Below are positions 53,539 to 60,040 of a stretch of DNA of 60,040 nt, in pieces. The notes under the pieces were generated by a model, which was not told the DNA's origin, did no database searches, and worked only from the letters and a program-made list of their open reading frames with translations. Every line of letters begins with the position of its first letter. The stretch's first letter is position 1. This DNA comes from Pseudolabrys sp. Its GTDB lineage: Bacteria; Pseudomonadota; Alphaproteobacteria; Rhizobiales; Xanthobacteraceae. The translations under genes and the position numbers were made by a program. Location of the stretch: the NCBI GenBank assembly GCA_019689975.1, contig JADGGK010000010.1:1-60040 (forward strand), written 5' to 3'.

Positions 53539-54816
53539 TCAGGTCAGCGGCTTCAGCTTGCCGCCGACGGGGATCATCGGCGCCGATTCGTTCTCCGCGA
53601 TCACGAGATCGAACTTGCCGTCCGTCTGCCGCACCCATTGGCCGGCGACCAGCGGCGTCTTGGTCACGTTCTTCACCGGCTGCCCGGTCCACTGCACGGG
53701 GCCGACGATCGATTGGTAGCGGGTGGTCGTGATCGCTTCGAGGATCGACCGCGGATCGCTCAGGTTCTTCGCTCGCTTGAGGATGTCGATCGCCACCTCG
53801 AACAGCGCATGCTGATAGCCGATCGGCTGCGTCCACGGCCGGCGGGTGGCGCGCATATAGGCGTCGGTGAGCTGCCGTGCGCTTTGCCCGGTGAGACCGG
53901 ATTTGAAGGGGAAGTTCGGCGTCCACCAGATCTCGGTGGACAGCCCGTCGCCACGCGCGCCCAGCGCTTCGACGGCCGAGGGGAAGAGCAGCGCCTTGCC
54001 GATGGTCACGATTTTGGGCCTGAACCCCTGCTGTGCCGCCTGCGCCCAGAAGGTGGCGAAGTCGGGCGGGATCATGTTGCCCACCACCATCTCGGCGCCC
54101 GCCGCCTTGAACGCCGAGATCTGCGACGTGAAGTCGTTGTTCATGACTTGGTAGCGGCCGGGATCGATCAGCCGGTAGCCGGCCTTGGTCAGCGCCGGCG
54201 GCAGGCCGTGCTGCGGATCGCCCCAGGCATTGCCGTCGGCGTCGTTCGGGAACAGCCCGCCGACCACTTTGTTGGTCGGAAGCTCCGCCCACATCGGCAG
54301 GTAGGAGGCGATGACGTCTTCCAGGCCCCAGAAGAAGTGGTAGGTCCAGGTGAAACCCTTCTTCGGATCGCCCTTGCGTCCGAAGAAATAGGGCTGCCAC
54401 GGGCAATTGGTCGTCACGCAGGGCGTTTCGTTGACCTCGGCCTGATCGGCGACGGGGTTGGTGGTGTCCGGCGCGGCCGAGGCGAGGATCAGGTTGACCT
54501 TGTCGCCGAGGATGAGCTCGGAGGCCACCTCGGCGGCGCGGCTGCCGCTCGACTGGCTGTCCTTGGAGATGATCTCGACCGGATAGGTCTTGCCGTTGTT
54601 CTGCAGGCCTCGGGCGAGAATGCCGCGCACCTGTTCGAGGATGAATGCGTCGGCCTCGCCGAAGCCGGCGAGCGGGCCGGTCTTCGGGCTCACATGGCCG
54701 ATCTTGATGACCGCGGACTGGGCATTGGCCGGCAACAGGCGCAGAACCGCGGGCGCCGCCGCCATGCCGAGGCCGCGCTTCATCAGCGTGCGTCGCGAAA
54801 TCGTCCCCTCGACCAT
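53539..54816 (-). CDS. ABC transporter substrate-binding protein, HAAT/Liv class (system 2)
   Basis: 425 residues from the ATG at 54816, which has GGGAGGAG ahead; the frame extends to 54948 without support. The N-terminus 'SRRTLMKRGLGMAAAPAVLR' is a twin-arginine signal, so the protein is probably exported folded. The mature part begins 'AVIKIGHVSPKTGPLAGFGE' and has 'LILASAAPDTTNPVADQAEV' and 'VVGGLFPNDADGNAWGDPQH'. Many Tat-exported Liv-type binding proteins in this group sit with aromatic or organic acid genes. It would bind the island II substrate. It lies 22 bases after the dehydrogenase gene. Confidence 0.92.
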   Translation of the reverse strand: MVEGTISRRTLMKRGLGMAAAPAVLRLLPANAQSAVIKIGHVSPKTGPLAGFGEADAFILEQVRGILARGLQNNGKTYPVEIISKDSQSSGSRAAEVASELILGDKVNLILASAAPDTTNPVADQAEVNETPCVTTNCPWQPYFFGRKGDPKKGFTWTYHFFWGLEDVIASYLPMWAELPTNKVVGGLFPNDADGNAWGDPQHGLPPALTKAGYRLIDPGRYQVMNNDFTSQISAFKAAGAEMVVGNMIPPDFATFWAQAAQQGFRPKIVTIGKALLFPSAVEALGARGDGLSTEIWWTPNFPFKSGLTGQSARQLTDAYMRATRRPWTQPIGYQHALFEVAIDILKRAKNLSDPRSILEAITTTRYQSIVGPVQWTGQPVKNVTKTPLVAGQWVRQTDGKFDLVIAENESAPMIPVGGKLKPLT

Positions 54817-54838
54817 AGTCTCCTCCCTTCGCTGCGCT

Positions 54839-55753
54839 TCAGGTTTCCTCCGTGCTCGCCCGTCTGAGGTGCCGCAGCACTTTCGATCGGAGAGCGGCCT
54901 GTTGGTCCGGCGTCCATCGACGGAAGCCTTCGCCCGACTTGAAACCAAGGCGGCCTTCCCGCACCAGTCTTTCGAGATAGGGCGAAGGGGCGGGCCGGCT
55001 GTCGATCGCCGGCAGCACCGTGCGATGAATCGCCAGCGTCATGTCCGTGCCGACGAGGTCGGCGTTTTCCAAAGGCCCGAGCACCGCGAGACGACGGCCG
55101 AACGAGTTCTTGATCACCATGTCCACCGTCTCGGCATCGCAGATGCCGTTCTCGACCAGCGCGATCGCCTCGCGCCAGAGCGCGTGCTGCAGGCGATTGC
55201 CGATGAATCCGGGAACGTCCTTTTTCACATGCGCGGGCTTCTTGCCTGCCGCCGCATGCAACGCCATGGTGAAGGCGACGACGGCCGGGCTCGTCCATTG
55301 CGTCTCGATCACCTCGACGAGCGGCACGAGGTAGGGAGGGTTCCACCAGTGCGTGCCGAGGGCGCGCTCGCGGCGCGCGAGGCCTTGCATGATCTGCGAA
55401 ATCGGGATGACCGAGGTGTTGCTGGCCAGGATCGTATCGGGCCCGACGTACCGCTCGATCTCGGCAAACAGCGCCTGCTTGAGGGAAAGATCTTCAGGCA
55501 CGGCCTCCACCACATAGTCGGCCCCGCGCACGGCACGCGCAAGATCGGCGACCGGCGTCACCCGCGCGGCGGCGCCCGTATCCTCGCCGAGATCATTGAG
55601 GTTGGAGAGAATGCGCGCTTTCGCGCTTTCGAGGCTGGTCGCGTCGGAATCGTGGATCGTCACCTCGTGACCGGCAAGCGCGAAAACCTGGGCTATGCCG
55701 TGACCCATCAGGCCGGCGCCGATCACCGCGATTTTTGCCTTGTTCGCGGCCAT
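54839..55753 (-). CDS. 3-hydroxyacyl-CoA dehydrogenase-like NAD enzyme
   Basis: 304 residues from the ATG at 55753, which has GGTGGAG seven bases upstream (an ATG two codons earlier is possible). 'IAVIGAGLMGHGIAQVFALA' is the NAD Rossmann motif, 'ILASNTSVIPISQIMQGLA' and 'GTHWWNPPYLVPLVEVIET' carry the catalytic Ser/His region, and 'DVPGFIGNRLQHALWREAIA' the conserved Asn. The 'HWWNPP' variant replaces the common 'HFFNP', suggesting a substrate other than acyl-CoA, as in carnitine or gulonate dehydrogenases. It would oxidise a beta-hydroxy acid in the island II pathway. Confidence 0.88.
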   Translation of the reverse strand: MAANKAKIAVIGAGLMGHGIAQVFALAGHEVTIHDSDATSLESAKARILSNLNDLGEDTGAAARVTPVADLARAVRGADYVVEAVPEDLSLKQALFAEIERYVGPDTILASNTSVIPISQIMQGLARRERALGTHWWNPPYLVPLVEVIETQWTSPAVVAFTMALHAAAGKKPAHVKKDVPGFIGNRLQHALWREAIALVENGICDAETVDMVIKNSFGRRLAVLGPLENADLVGTDMTLAIHRTVLPAIDSRPAPSPYLERLVREGRLGFKSGEGFRRWTPDQQAALRSKVLRHLRRASTEET

Positions 55754-55898
55754 GGTCATGCTCCACCGTCGCGCAGCGATCCCGACGATCGGATCTCGGT
55801 GCGATGATCTGCCGTGCGGCGCGAATGGTGCCCGGCATTGGCTCGCGCGGTTGGCGCGCGCCGACGAATTCCGCCGCGGGGTGCGTCAAGCTCCATCG

Positions 55899-56702
55899 TC
55901 ATCCCGCGGTGTAGCCGCCGTCGGCATAGAGGATGTGGCCGGTGTAGAAATCGGATGCCTTGGAGGCGAGGAAGAGGAGCGGTCCTGCGAGATCCTCGGG
56001 CTCGCCGAGCCGGCCCTTGGGTACGCGCGCAAGGAAGCCCTTGCGCACGGCTTGAGCCCGTTCGGTGTCTTCGTACATCCACGCCGTGAGCGGCGAGCGG
56101 AATACCGTGGGCCCGAGGGCATTCACGGTGATGCCGCTTTCGCCCCATTCGCAACCGAGCGCCTTGGTGATGCCGTCGACCGCCGCCTTCGACGCGCAAT
56201 AGGCGCTGTAGCCGGCGGGATGGCCGAGCAGACCGCGCGCCGAAGACGTGAGGATCACCTTGCCACCCTGGCCCTGTTTGAGCATCTGCCGGCCGGCTGC
56301 GCGGGCCATCAGCCACGACTGGTTGACGTTGGCGTCCATCACCTCGCGGAAGTCATCGTAGCTCTGGTCGACGATCTTCGATACCTTGTTGAGGCCGGAG
56401 GCGACGACGAGGATGTCGAGCCGGCCGAATTTGTCGACCGCGGCCTTGACGATCTTGTCGCAGTTCTCCTCGCTCGAAGGCCGCAGCGCCACGATTTCAG
56501 TCTTGGCGCCGAGCCGCTCGCACTCGGCCGCGACCTTCTTCAGCTCATCGATCCGGCTCGCGGACAGCACGACATGGGCGCCTGCGCCCGCAAGCGTTCT
56601 CGCCGCGAGCGAACCGAACGCGCCGGTTGCGCCGACGACGATGGCGACCTTGCCGCGGATGTCGAACAAGGATAGCGGGTTTTTCAGAAATTCATCGGAC
56701 AT
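55899..56702 (-). CDS. Short-chain dehydrogenase/reductase
   Basis: 267 residues from the ATG at 56702. The cofactor loop is 'VAIVVGATGAFGSLAARTL' and the catalytic set is Ser153/154 in 'VILTSSARGL' with Tyr168-x3-Lys172 in 'YSAYCASKAAV'. The N-x-A-G element is replaced by 'VVASGLNK'. 'GITVNALGPTVFRSPLT' and 'HILYADGGYTAG' are the normal C-terminal marks. It oxidises or reduces a hydroxyl/keto pair of the island II compound. Gaps of 113 and 145 bases flank it in the otherwise close array. Confidence 0.92.
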   Translation of the reverse strand: MSDEFLKNPLSLFDIRGKVAIVVGATGAFGSLAARTLAGAGAHVVLSASRIDELKKVAAECERLGAKTEIVALRPSSEENCDKIVKAAVDKFGRLDILVVASGLNKVSKIVDQSYDDFREVMDANVNQSWLMARAAGRQMLKQGQGGKVILTSSARGLLGHPAGYSAYCASKAAVDGITKALGCEWGESGITVNALGPTVFRSPLTAWMYEDTERAQAVRKGFLARVPKGRLGEPEDLAGPLLFLASKASDFYTGHILYADGGYTAG

Positions 56703-56815
56703 TCTCTGGCCTCCCCGAACTCGCTGCCGCCGTACGTCGCCCGGCACGTGGCCGAGGCTCAAGCCCAACCGGATCATCGTGCCGCCGGCGCAACGCGCCG
56801 TCGCGACGTGCGATC

Positions 56816-57160
56816 TCACCCCGCGGGCGCCGCGGCGACGGCGACGAGAATGGTGCACACTTCACGGCCGCGGTTGACGATCTCGCGCGTCTCGTTGGGC
56901 GCGATGAACACGGTATCGCCTGGTCGCGCCACTTCCTGCCTGCCGCCGGCGATCACCGTGAGCTCGCCCTTGAGCACGTGGTAGATCTTTTCCGGCGGCG
57001 ACGCGTCGGGGCCGGCGCCGCCGCCGGGCTGGAAGTGCGAGATGCCGAAGATCAGGTTCCGCGAGCCGCCCATCTCCGCGCCGAAGATGCGCAGCGACTC
57101 GTAGTTGCGATGGTGCGGGGCCGCGTAGGGTTTCGCTTCGGCCAGCCTGCGAACGATCAT
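56816..57160 (-). CDS. Small single-domain cupin
   Basis: 114 residues from the ATG at 57160, which overlaps the cyclase stop (TGATG). It is one cupin barrel: 'ISHFQPGGGAGPDASPPEKI' then 'YHVLKGELTVIAGG' and 'ARPGDTVFIAPNETREIVNR'. The metal-binding His pattern of cupin motif 1 is incomplete (G-x5-H-x-H is not seen; only 'EKIYHV' gives one His), so a metal-free or sugar/acid-binding role is possible. It could be a dioxygenase-like accessory, isomerase or sensor of the pathway. Confidence 0.85.
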   Translation of the reverse strand: MIVRRLAEAKPYAAPHHRNYESLRIFGAEMGGSRNLIFGISHFQPGGGAGPDASPPEKIYHVLKGELTVIAGGRQEVARPGDTVFIAPNETREIVNRGREVCTILVAVAAAPAG

Positions 57161-58002
57161 CAGAACCTCCTTCCGCGCTCGATACGATATTTTCCCTCCG
57201 GATCGATGATCGCGACGAGCCGCACGATGCAGCCGTCGCCCCGCTCCCAGTTCCAGGGGAAGAACGCGAAGGTGCAACGCTTGCCGGTCACCTTGTCGAT
57301 GTCACCGCCGACATTCTCGATCCCGAGAATGCCGTTCTTGAACAGGATGCGATGGACCGGCTCCCATTCGGGGAAGTCATCCTTCCAGTTCCGTCCGCCC
57401 GACCACTCGTAATATTCCTTTTCGAGATGCGGATGCAGGGGACCGTTGCGTTGCGGGCCAATGGCGGTCGCGAGCGGATGATCGTTCGCCTGAGTATCGT
57501 GGCCGACCACCTTGACCTTTTTCTCCACGAACCACTCGCCGGCCGAAGGCACGAAGCCGGGCGCGTAGCAGAAATATTCCTCGCTATCCTCGTATTTGTG
57601 GTGCCATCCAGTATTGACGATCACCACGTCGCGCGGCCGCACCGCCTTGCCGCACGCCTTTTCGAGATCGTCGGCGGTGATCGGCTCCCATTTGTTCTTG
57701 GGGATCGACACCACGATGCCGGAGCCGAAGAAATGCGGCAGCGGGACCTCGTCGATGAAGGGGGTGCCCTGGACGACGTGCGCCGGCGCGTCGATATGCG
57801 TGGTATTGTGCATCGAGGTGGTGATGCGTTGCGAGAGCACGCCCGATTTCGCCATATAGTGGATGCGCTCGATCTTGACATCCTCGAAATAGGGCCAGTT
57901 CGGCGATTGATAGCCGAAACGATGGGACAAATTGTAGAATTGCAGTCCCATGCTGTTCTTCAGATTCTCTTCGAGCATCACGCCGCGAATTCGCTTGGCC
58001 AC
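57160..58002 (-). CDS. Cyclase-family (PF04199) metal-dependent hydrolase, island II
   Basis: 280 residues from a GTG that has an ideal AGGAGGAGGAGG site. The metal motif is H65-N-T-T-H69-I-D71-A-P-A-H75; the usual Gly in H-x-G-T-H is Thr here. 'DVVIVNTGWHHKYEDSEEYF', 'HDTQANDHPLATAIG' and 'GIENVGGDI' with 'FAFFPWNWERGDG' match the cyclase of island I in order and spacing, so the two are paralogues of one long subfamily. The family opens amide or lactone bonds with a divalent metal. It is the first enzyme gene after the IclR gene in the leftward array. Confidence 0.88.
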   Translation of the reverse strand: MAKRIRGVMLEENLKNSMGLQFYNLSHRFGYQSPNWPYFEDVKIERIHYMAKSGVLSQRITTSMHNTTHIDAPAHVVQGTPFIDEVPLPHFFGSGIVVSIPKNKWEPITADDLEKACGKAVRPRDVVIVNTGWHHKYEDSEEYFCYAPGFVPSAGEWFVEKKVKVVGHDTQANDHPLATAIGPQRNGPLHPHLEKEYYEWSGGRNWKDDFPEWEPVHRILFKNGILGIENVGGDIDKVTGKRCTFAFFPWNWERGDGCIVRLVAIIDPEGKYRIERGRRF

Positions 58003-58088
58003 GGTTTCCTCCTCCTCCTTTTTGCCGGTCGCATGGTCATTGCCTCGCATCTGGCCTCGTGCCGCATGGCAGGACCGACCGGCTGCGC

Positions 58089-58862
58089 TCAGGTCATCGT
58101 CGATCGGATGCGCTCCTCCAGCGCGTGCTTGGTGGCGATGAGACGCTCGGCGATCATCCCCTCGCGGCCGTTGAAACGCTGCGTCGGCACGGGCACGGAA
58201 ATCGCAACGGCATTGCCGAGCGGGTCGCGCAGCGCCACGCCGGCGGCGCATATCCCGAGCGTATGCTCCTCGCGGTCATAGGCGACCCCGGTGCGACGCA
58301 CCGCCGCGATGTCCTTGAGCAGCGCGTCGAGGCGCACCAGCGTCCTGGGCGTGCGCGACTCATAGACGCGACCGATGAGCTTCTCGATCGCTGCGTCGCT
58401 GAGCTGCGCGAGATAGGCCTTGCCGTTGGCGGTGCAATACAGCGGGAAGGTTTCGCCGACCGCCGAGACCGTGCGCAGACGCTGCGACCCGATCACCTGG
58501 TCGATGAAGACGAGATGATCCTTCTTCACCGTGGATAGGTCGACCGTCTCGCGCAGGTCTTCCGACAGACGTTCGAGATATGGCCGCGCCAGGGCGACGA
58601 AGTCGCTGCGCACCGAGGCGGCAAGCCGCAGGATCGCCGGGCCGAGCCGCACGCGCCCGTTCGGCGTCGCCGCGATGACCAGCTTCTCGCTCTCGAGCGC
58701 GGCGACGATGCGTTGCACGGTCGAGCGCGCAAGTTTCACCCGCTGCGCGATCTGGCCCAGGCTCAAGCCCGCGTTTTCCTCCTCCAGCGCGCGCAGAATG
58801 GTCGCCGCGCGGGCGATCACCTGCACCCGATTCTTGCCGTTGACGACGAGGCGGTCGCTCAT
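58089..58862 (-). CDS. IclR-family transcriptional regulator (island II, right)
   Basis: 257 residues. The helix-turn-helix is 'LSLGQIAQRVKLARSTVQRI' followed by 'VAALESEKLVIAA'. The effector domain has 'ETVDLSTVKKDHLVFIDQVI', 'PLYCTANGKAYLAQLSD' and 'GICAAGVALRDPLGNAVAIS'. It is divergent from the amidohydrolase gene across a 120-base region with a direct repeat, and co-directional with the cyclase gene 86 bases downstream. I infer that it controls both directions. Confidence 0.93.
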   Translation of the reverse strand: MSDRLVVNGKNRVQVIARAATILRALEEENAGLSLGQIAQRVKLARSTVQRIVAALESEKLVIAATPNGRVRLGPAILRLAASVRSDFVALARPYLERLSEDLRETVDLSTVKKDHLVFIDQVIGSQRLRTVSAVGETFPLYCTANGKAYLAQLSDAAIEKLIGRVYESRTPRTLVRLDALLKDIAAVRRTGVAYDREEHTLGICAAGVALRDPLGNAVAISVPVPTQRFNGREGMIAERLIATKHALEERIRSTMT

Positions 58863-58905
58863 GGTGGCCGGCTGCGATCCGTGTCACGCGGCCCCTGCGG
58901 CCGCC

Positions 58906-58934
58906 TTGCAATACGGTACAGAATAGCCCAAAAT
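58906..58934 (+). promoter_or_regulatory. Candidate promoter of the amidohydrolase gene
   Basis: TTGCAA (58906-58911) and CAAAAT (58929-58934) are spaced by 17 bases, 48 bases before the ATG. The -10 match is moderate. Confidence 0.35.
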
Positions 58935-58943
58935 CCGATACAG
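58912..58943 (+). promoter_or_regulatory. Direct repeat, candidate IclR operators
   Basis: TACGGTACAG (58912-58921) and TCCGATACAG (58934-58943) share 8 of 10 bases and start 22 bases apart, two helical turns. The first lies in the promoter spacer, the second just past the -10 element, as expected for repression by the adjacent IclR protein. Confidence 0.4.
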
Positions 58944-58982
58944 TTGGAAGCGCCAAGTTGCGCCGGCCGCGGGGAGGGGTTC

Positions 58983-59927
58983 ATGGTGAAAAAGATCGCG
59001 CTCGAGGAGCATTTTCTCGACCCGGCCACCGAGCCCTATTGGCACCCGACCATGGTGGACGTTGCGCCGGAGAAGAAGGCGCAGCTCTACCGCGCGCTGA
59101 CCGATTTCGACGACGCGCGCCTGGCGATGATGGAGAAGACGGGCATCGCGCATGCGGTGCTCGCGGTCGCGGGTCCCGGGGTGCAGGCGGAGCGCGACAC
59201 CGCCACGGCCGTGCGGGCGGCGCGCGCCGCCAACGATTTCCTCGCCCGACAGGTGCAGAAGCGGCCGGACCGTTATTCAGGCTTCGCTCATCTTGCCATG
59301 CAGGACGCGCGCGCGGCCGCCGACGAGCTCGAACGCTGCGTGCGCGAGCTCAGGTTCCGCGGCGCCATGATCAACGGCCACACCAACGGACGTTATCTCG
59401 ACGACCCGGCCTATGATCCGTTTTGGGAGCGCGCGGCGGATCTGAACGTGCCGATCTATCTGCACCCGGCCGATCCGGTCGCGCCGCTGCCGGCGATTGC
59501 CGGCTACAACGTGCTCGCGCGTCCGATGTGGGGCTGGGGCGTCGAAACTGGCTCGCATGCCTTGCGCATCATCTGCGGCGGCGTGTTCGAGCGCCATCCG
59601 AAGGCGAGACTCGTGCTCGGCCATCTCGGCGAAACGCTGCCGTTCCAGCTCTGGCGCTTCGACAGCCGCTCCGCTCCCTACGGCTGGAGACTGCCCAAAC
59701 CGCCCTCGCAATACCTCAGGGAGAACGTTTGGGTCACAACGTCCGGCATGTACGACCTGCCGCCGCTGCGCTGCTCGCTCGAGGCGCTCGGGCGCGACCG
59801 CGTGATGTTCTCGGCGGATTATCCCTTCGACTGGTCGGGCTGCGAATTCATCGACACGGTGCCGCTCGAGGAAAGCGTGCGGGCCGATGTGGCTTACAAC
59901 AATGCCGCGGCGCTGTTGGGACTTTGA
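58983..59927 (+). CDS. Amidohydrolase of the gamma-resorcylate decarboxylase / ACMSD family
   Basis: 314 residues. Metal and catalytic residues of 2,6-dihydroxybenzoate (gamma-resorcylate) decarboxylase are in register: Glu8 and His10 in 'IALEEHF', His161 in 'VPIYLHPADP', His214 and Glu217 in 'VLGHLGETLPF', and Asp279 in 'VMFSADYPFDW'. 'RCVRELRFRGAMINGHTNGR' and 'YLDDPAYDPFWERAADL' also follow that family. Such enzymes remove CO2 from hydroxybenzoates or related acids without cofactors, using a divalent metal; some relatives are hydrolases. It has GGGGAGGGG upstream and is divergent from the IclR gene. Confidence 0.9.
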   Translation: MVKKIALEEHFLDPATEPYWHPTMVDVAPEKKAQLYRALTDFDDARLAMMEKTGIAHAVLAVAGPGVQAERDTATAVRAARAANDFLARQVQKRPDRYSGFAHLAMQDARAAADELERCVRELRFRGAMINGHTNGRYLDDPAYDPFWERAADLNVPIYLHPADPVAPLPAIAGYNVLARPMWGWGVETGSHALRIICGGVFERHPKARLVLGHLGETLPFQLWRFDSRSAPYGWRLPKPPSQYLRENVWVTTSGMYDLPPLRCSLEALGRDRVMFSADYPFDWSGCEFIDTVPLEESVRADVAYNNAAALLGL

Positions 59928-59951
59928 CCGTCCCTGCGGCGCGGGCTGTGA

Positions 59952-59995
59952 CTGGATTGCTTCGTCGCCCCTTCGGGGCTCCTCGCAATGACGGG
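59952..59995. repeat. Palindromic intergenic repeat, copy G (cut by window end)
   Basis: GGATTGCTTCGTCGCCCC, then GGGGCTCCTCGCAATGACGG, is the standard right half. CGTCATTGTGCGCC at 60006 and CGTCAT at 60035 look like the start of another copy that runs off the window. Confidence 0.7.
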
Positions 59996-60040
59996 TCACA
60001 TTCCCCGTCATTGTGCGCCCGCGCGCATTTTCCCCGTCAT

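Noticed and set aside
53530-54406. Long upstream extension of the system 2 livG frame
   Set aside because: It runs through the binding-protein gene in another frame; the internal ATG at 53530 starts the normal ATPase domain.

Overview
This is a GC-rich, tightly packed chromosomal segment from an alphaproteobacterium, most likely of the order Hyphomicrobiales (Rhizobiales; Bradyrhizobium/Rhodopseudomonas/Xanthobacteraceae side). The clade markers are MipZ, a GapR/DUF2312 protein, a DUF1244 protein, an aa3-type cytochrome oxidase subunit IV of the alphaproteobacterial type, a three-gene pnt transhydrogenase, a HWE-family histidine kinase, paired DUF465 proteins, and scattered palindromic intergenic elements containing the words CGTCATTGCGAG and GAAGCAATCC. 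I saw no rRNA, tRNA, CRISPR array, phage or insertion sequence. The genus call is inference.

Layout: 0-11.5 kb is mostly core: a TPR protein, mipZ, a glycosyltransferase/glycogen-debranching pair, an MFS carrier, pyk-DUF1036, a glycerate kinase, then DUF1244 and gapR. 11.8-17.8 kb is catabolic island I: a LysR regulator, a PF04199 cyclase-type hydrolase, a three-part NMT1/THI5-type ABC importer and an amidase. 17.9-28.1 kb returns to housekeeping: DUF882/M15 protein, sigma-54 activator, PepF-type peptidase, ABC1 kinase-like protein, CoxIV and pntAA-pntAB-pntB. 28.3-33.6 kb is a complete Liv-type ABC importer (K-H-M-G-F). 33.6-40.3 kb holds a sensor kinase, a GNAT enzyme, rpsU, purE-purK, two DUF465 genes and two small secreted proteins of unknown function. 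40.7-47.9 kb holds two divergent acyl-CoA ligases, rlpA, a nucleotide-sugar dehydratase/epimerase and gmhA. 48.0-59.9 kb is catabolic island II: an IclR regulator with an alcohol dehydrogenase gene, converging on a ten-gene leftward array (IclR, cyclase, cupin, SDR, hydroxyacyl-CoA dehydrogenase-like protein, LivK-G-F-H-M), with a gamma-resorcylate-decarboxylase-like amidohydrolase divergent from the second IclR gene.

The most interesting content is the two islands. Each pairs its own ABC importer with a member of the same long subfamily of cyclase/amide-lactone hydrolases, plus a dedicated regulator and a candidate operator readable in the DNA. In island I a perfect 7-1-7 palindrome with T-N11-A geometry sits about 65 bases before the inferred transcription start. 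In island II there is a TTTCA-N5-TGAAA palindrome before the first IclR gene and a 22-base-spaced direct repeat between the second IclR gene and the amidohydrolase. The substrates are unknown; the enzyme mix suggests uptake, hydrolytic opening of a cyclic amide or lactone, oxidation and possibly decarboxylation.
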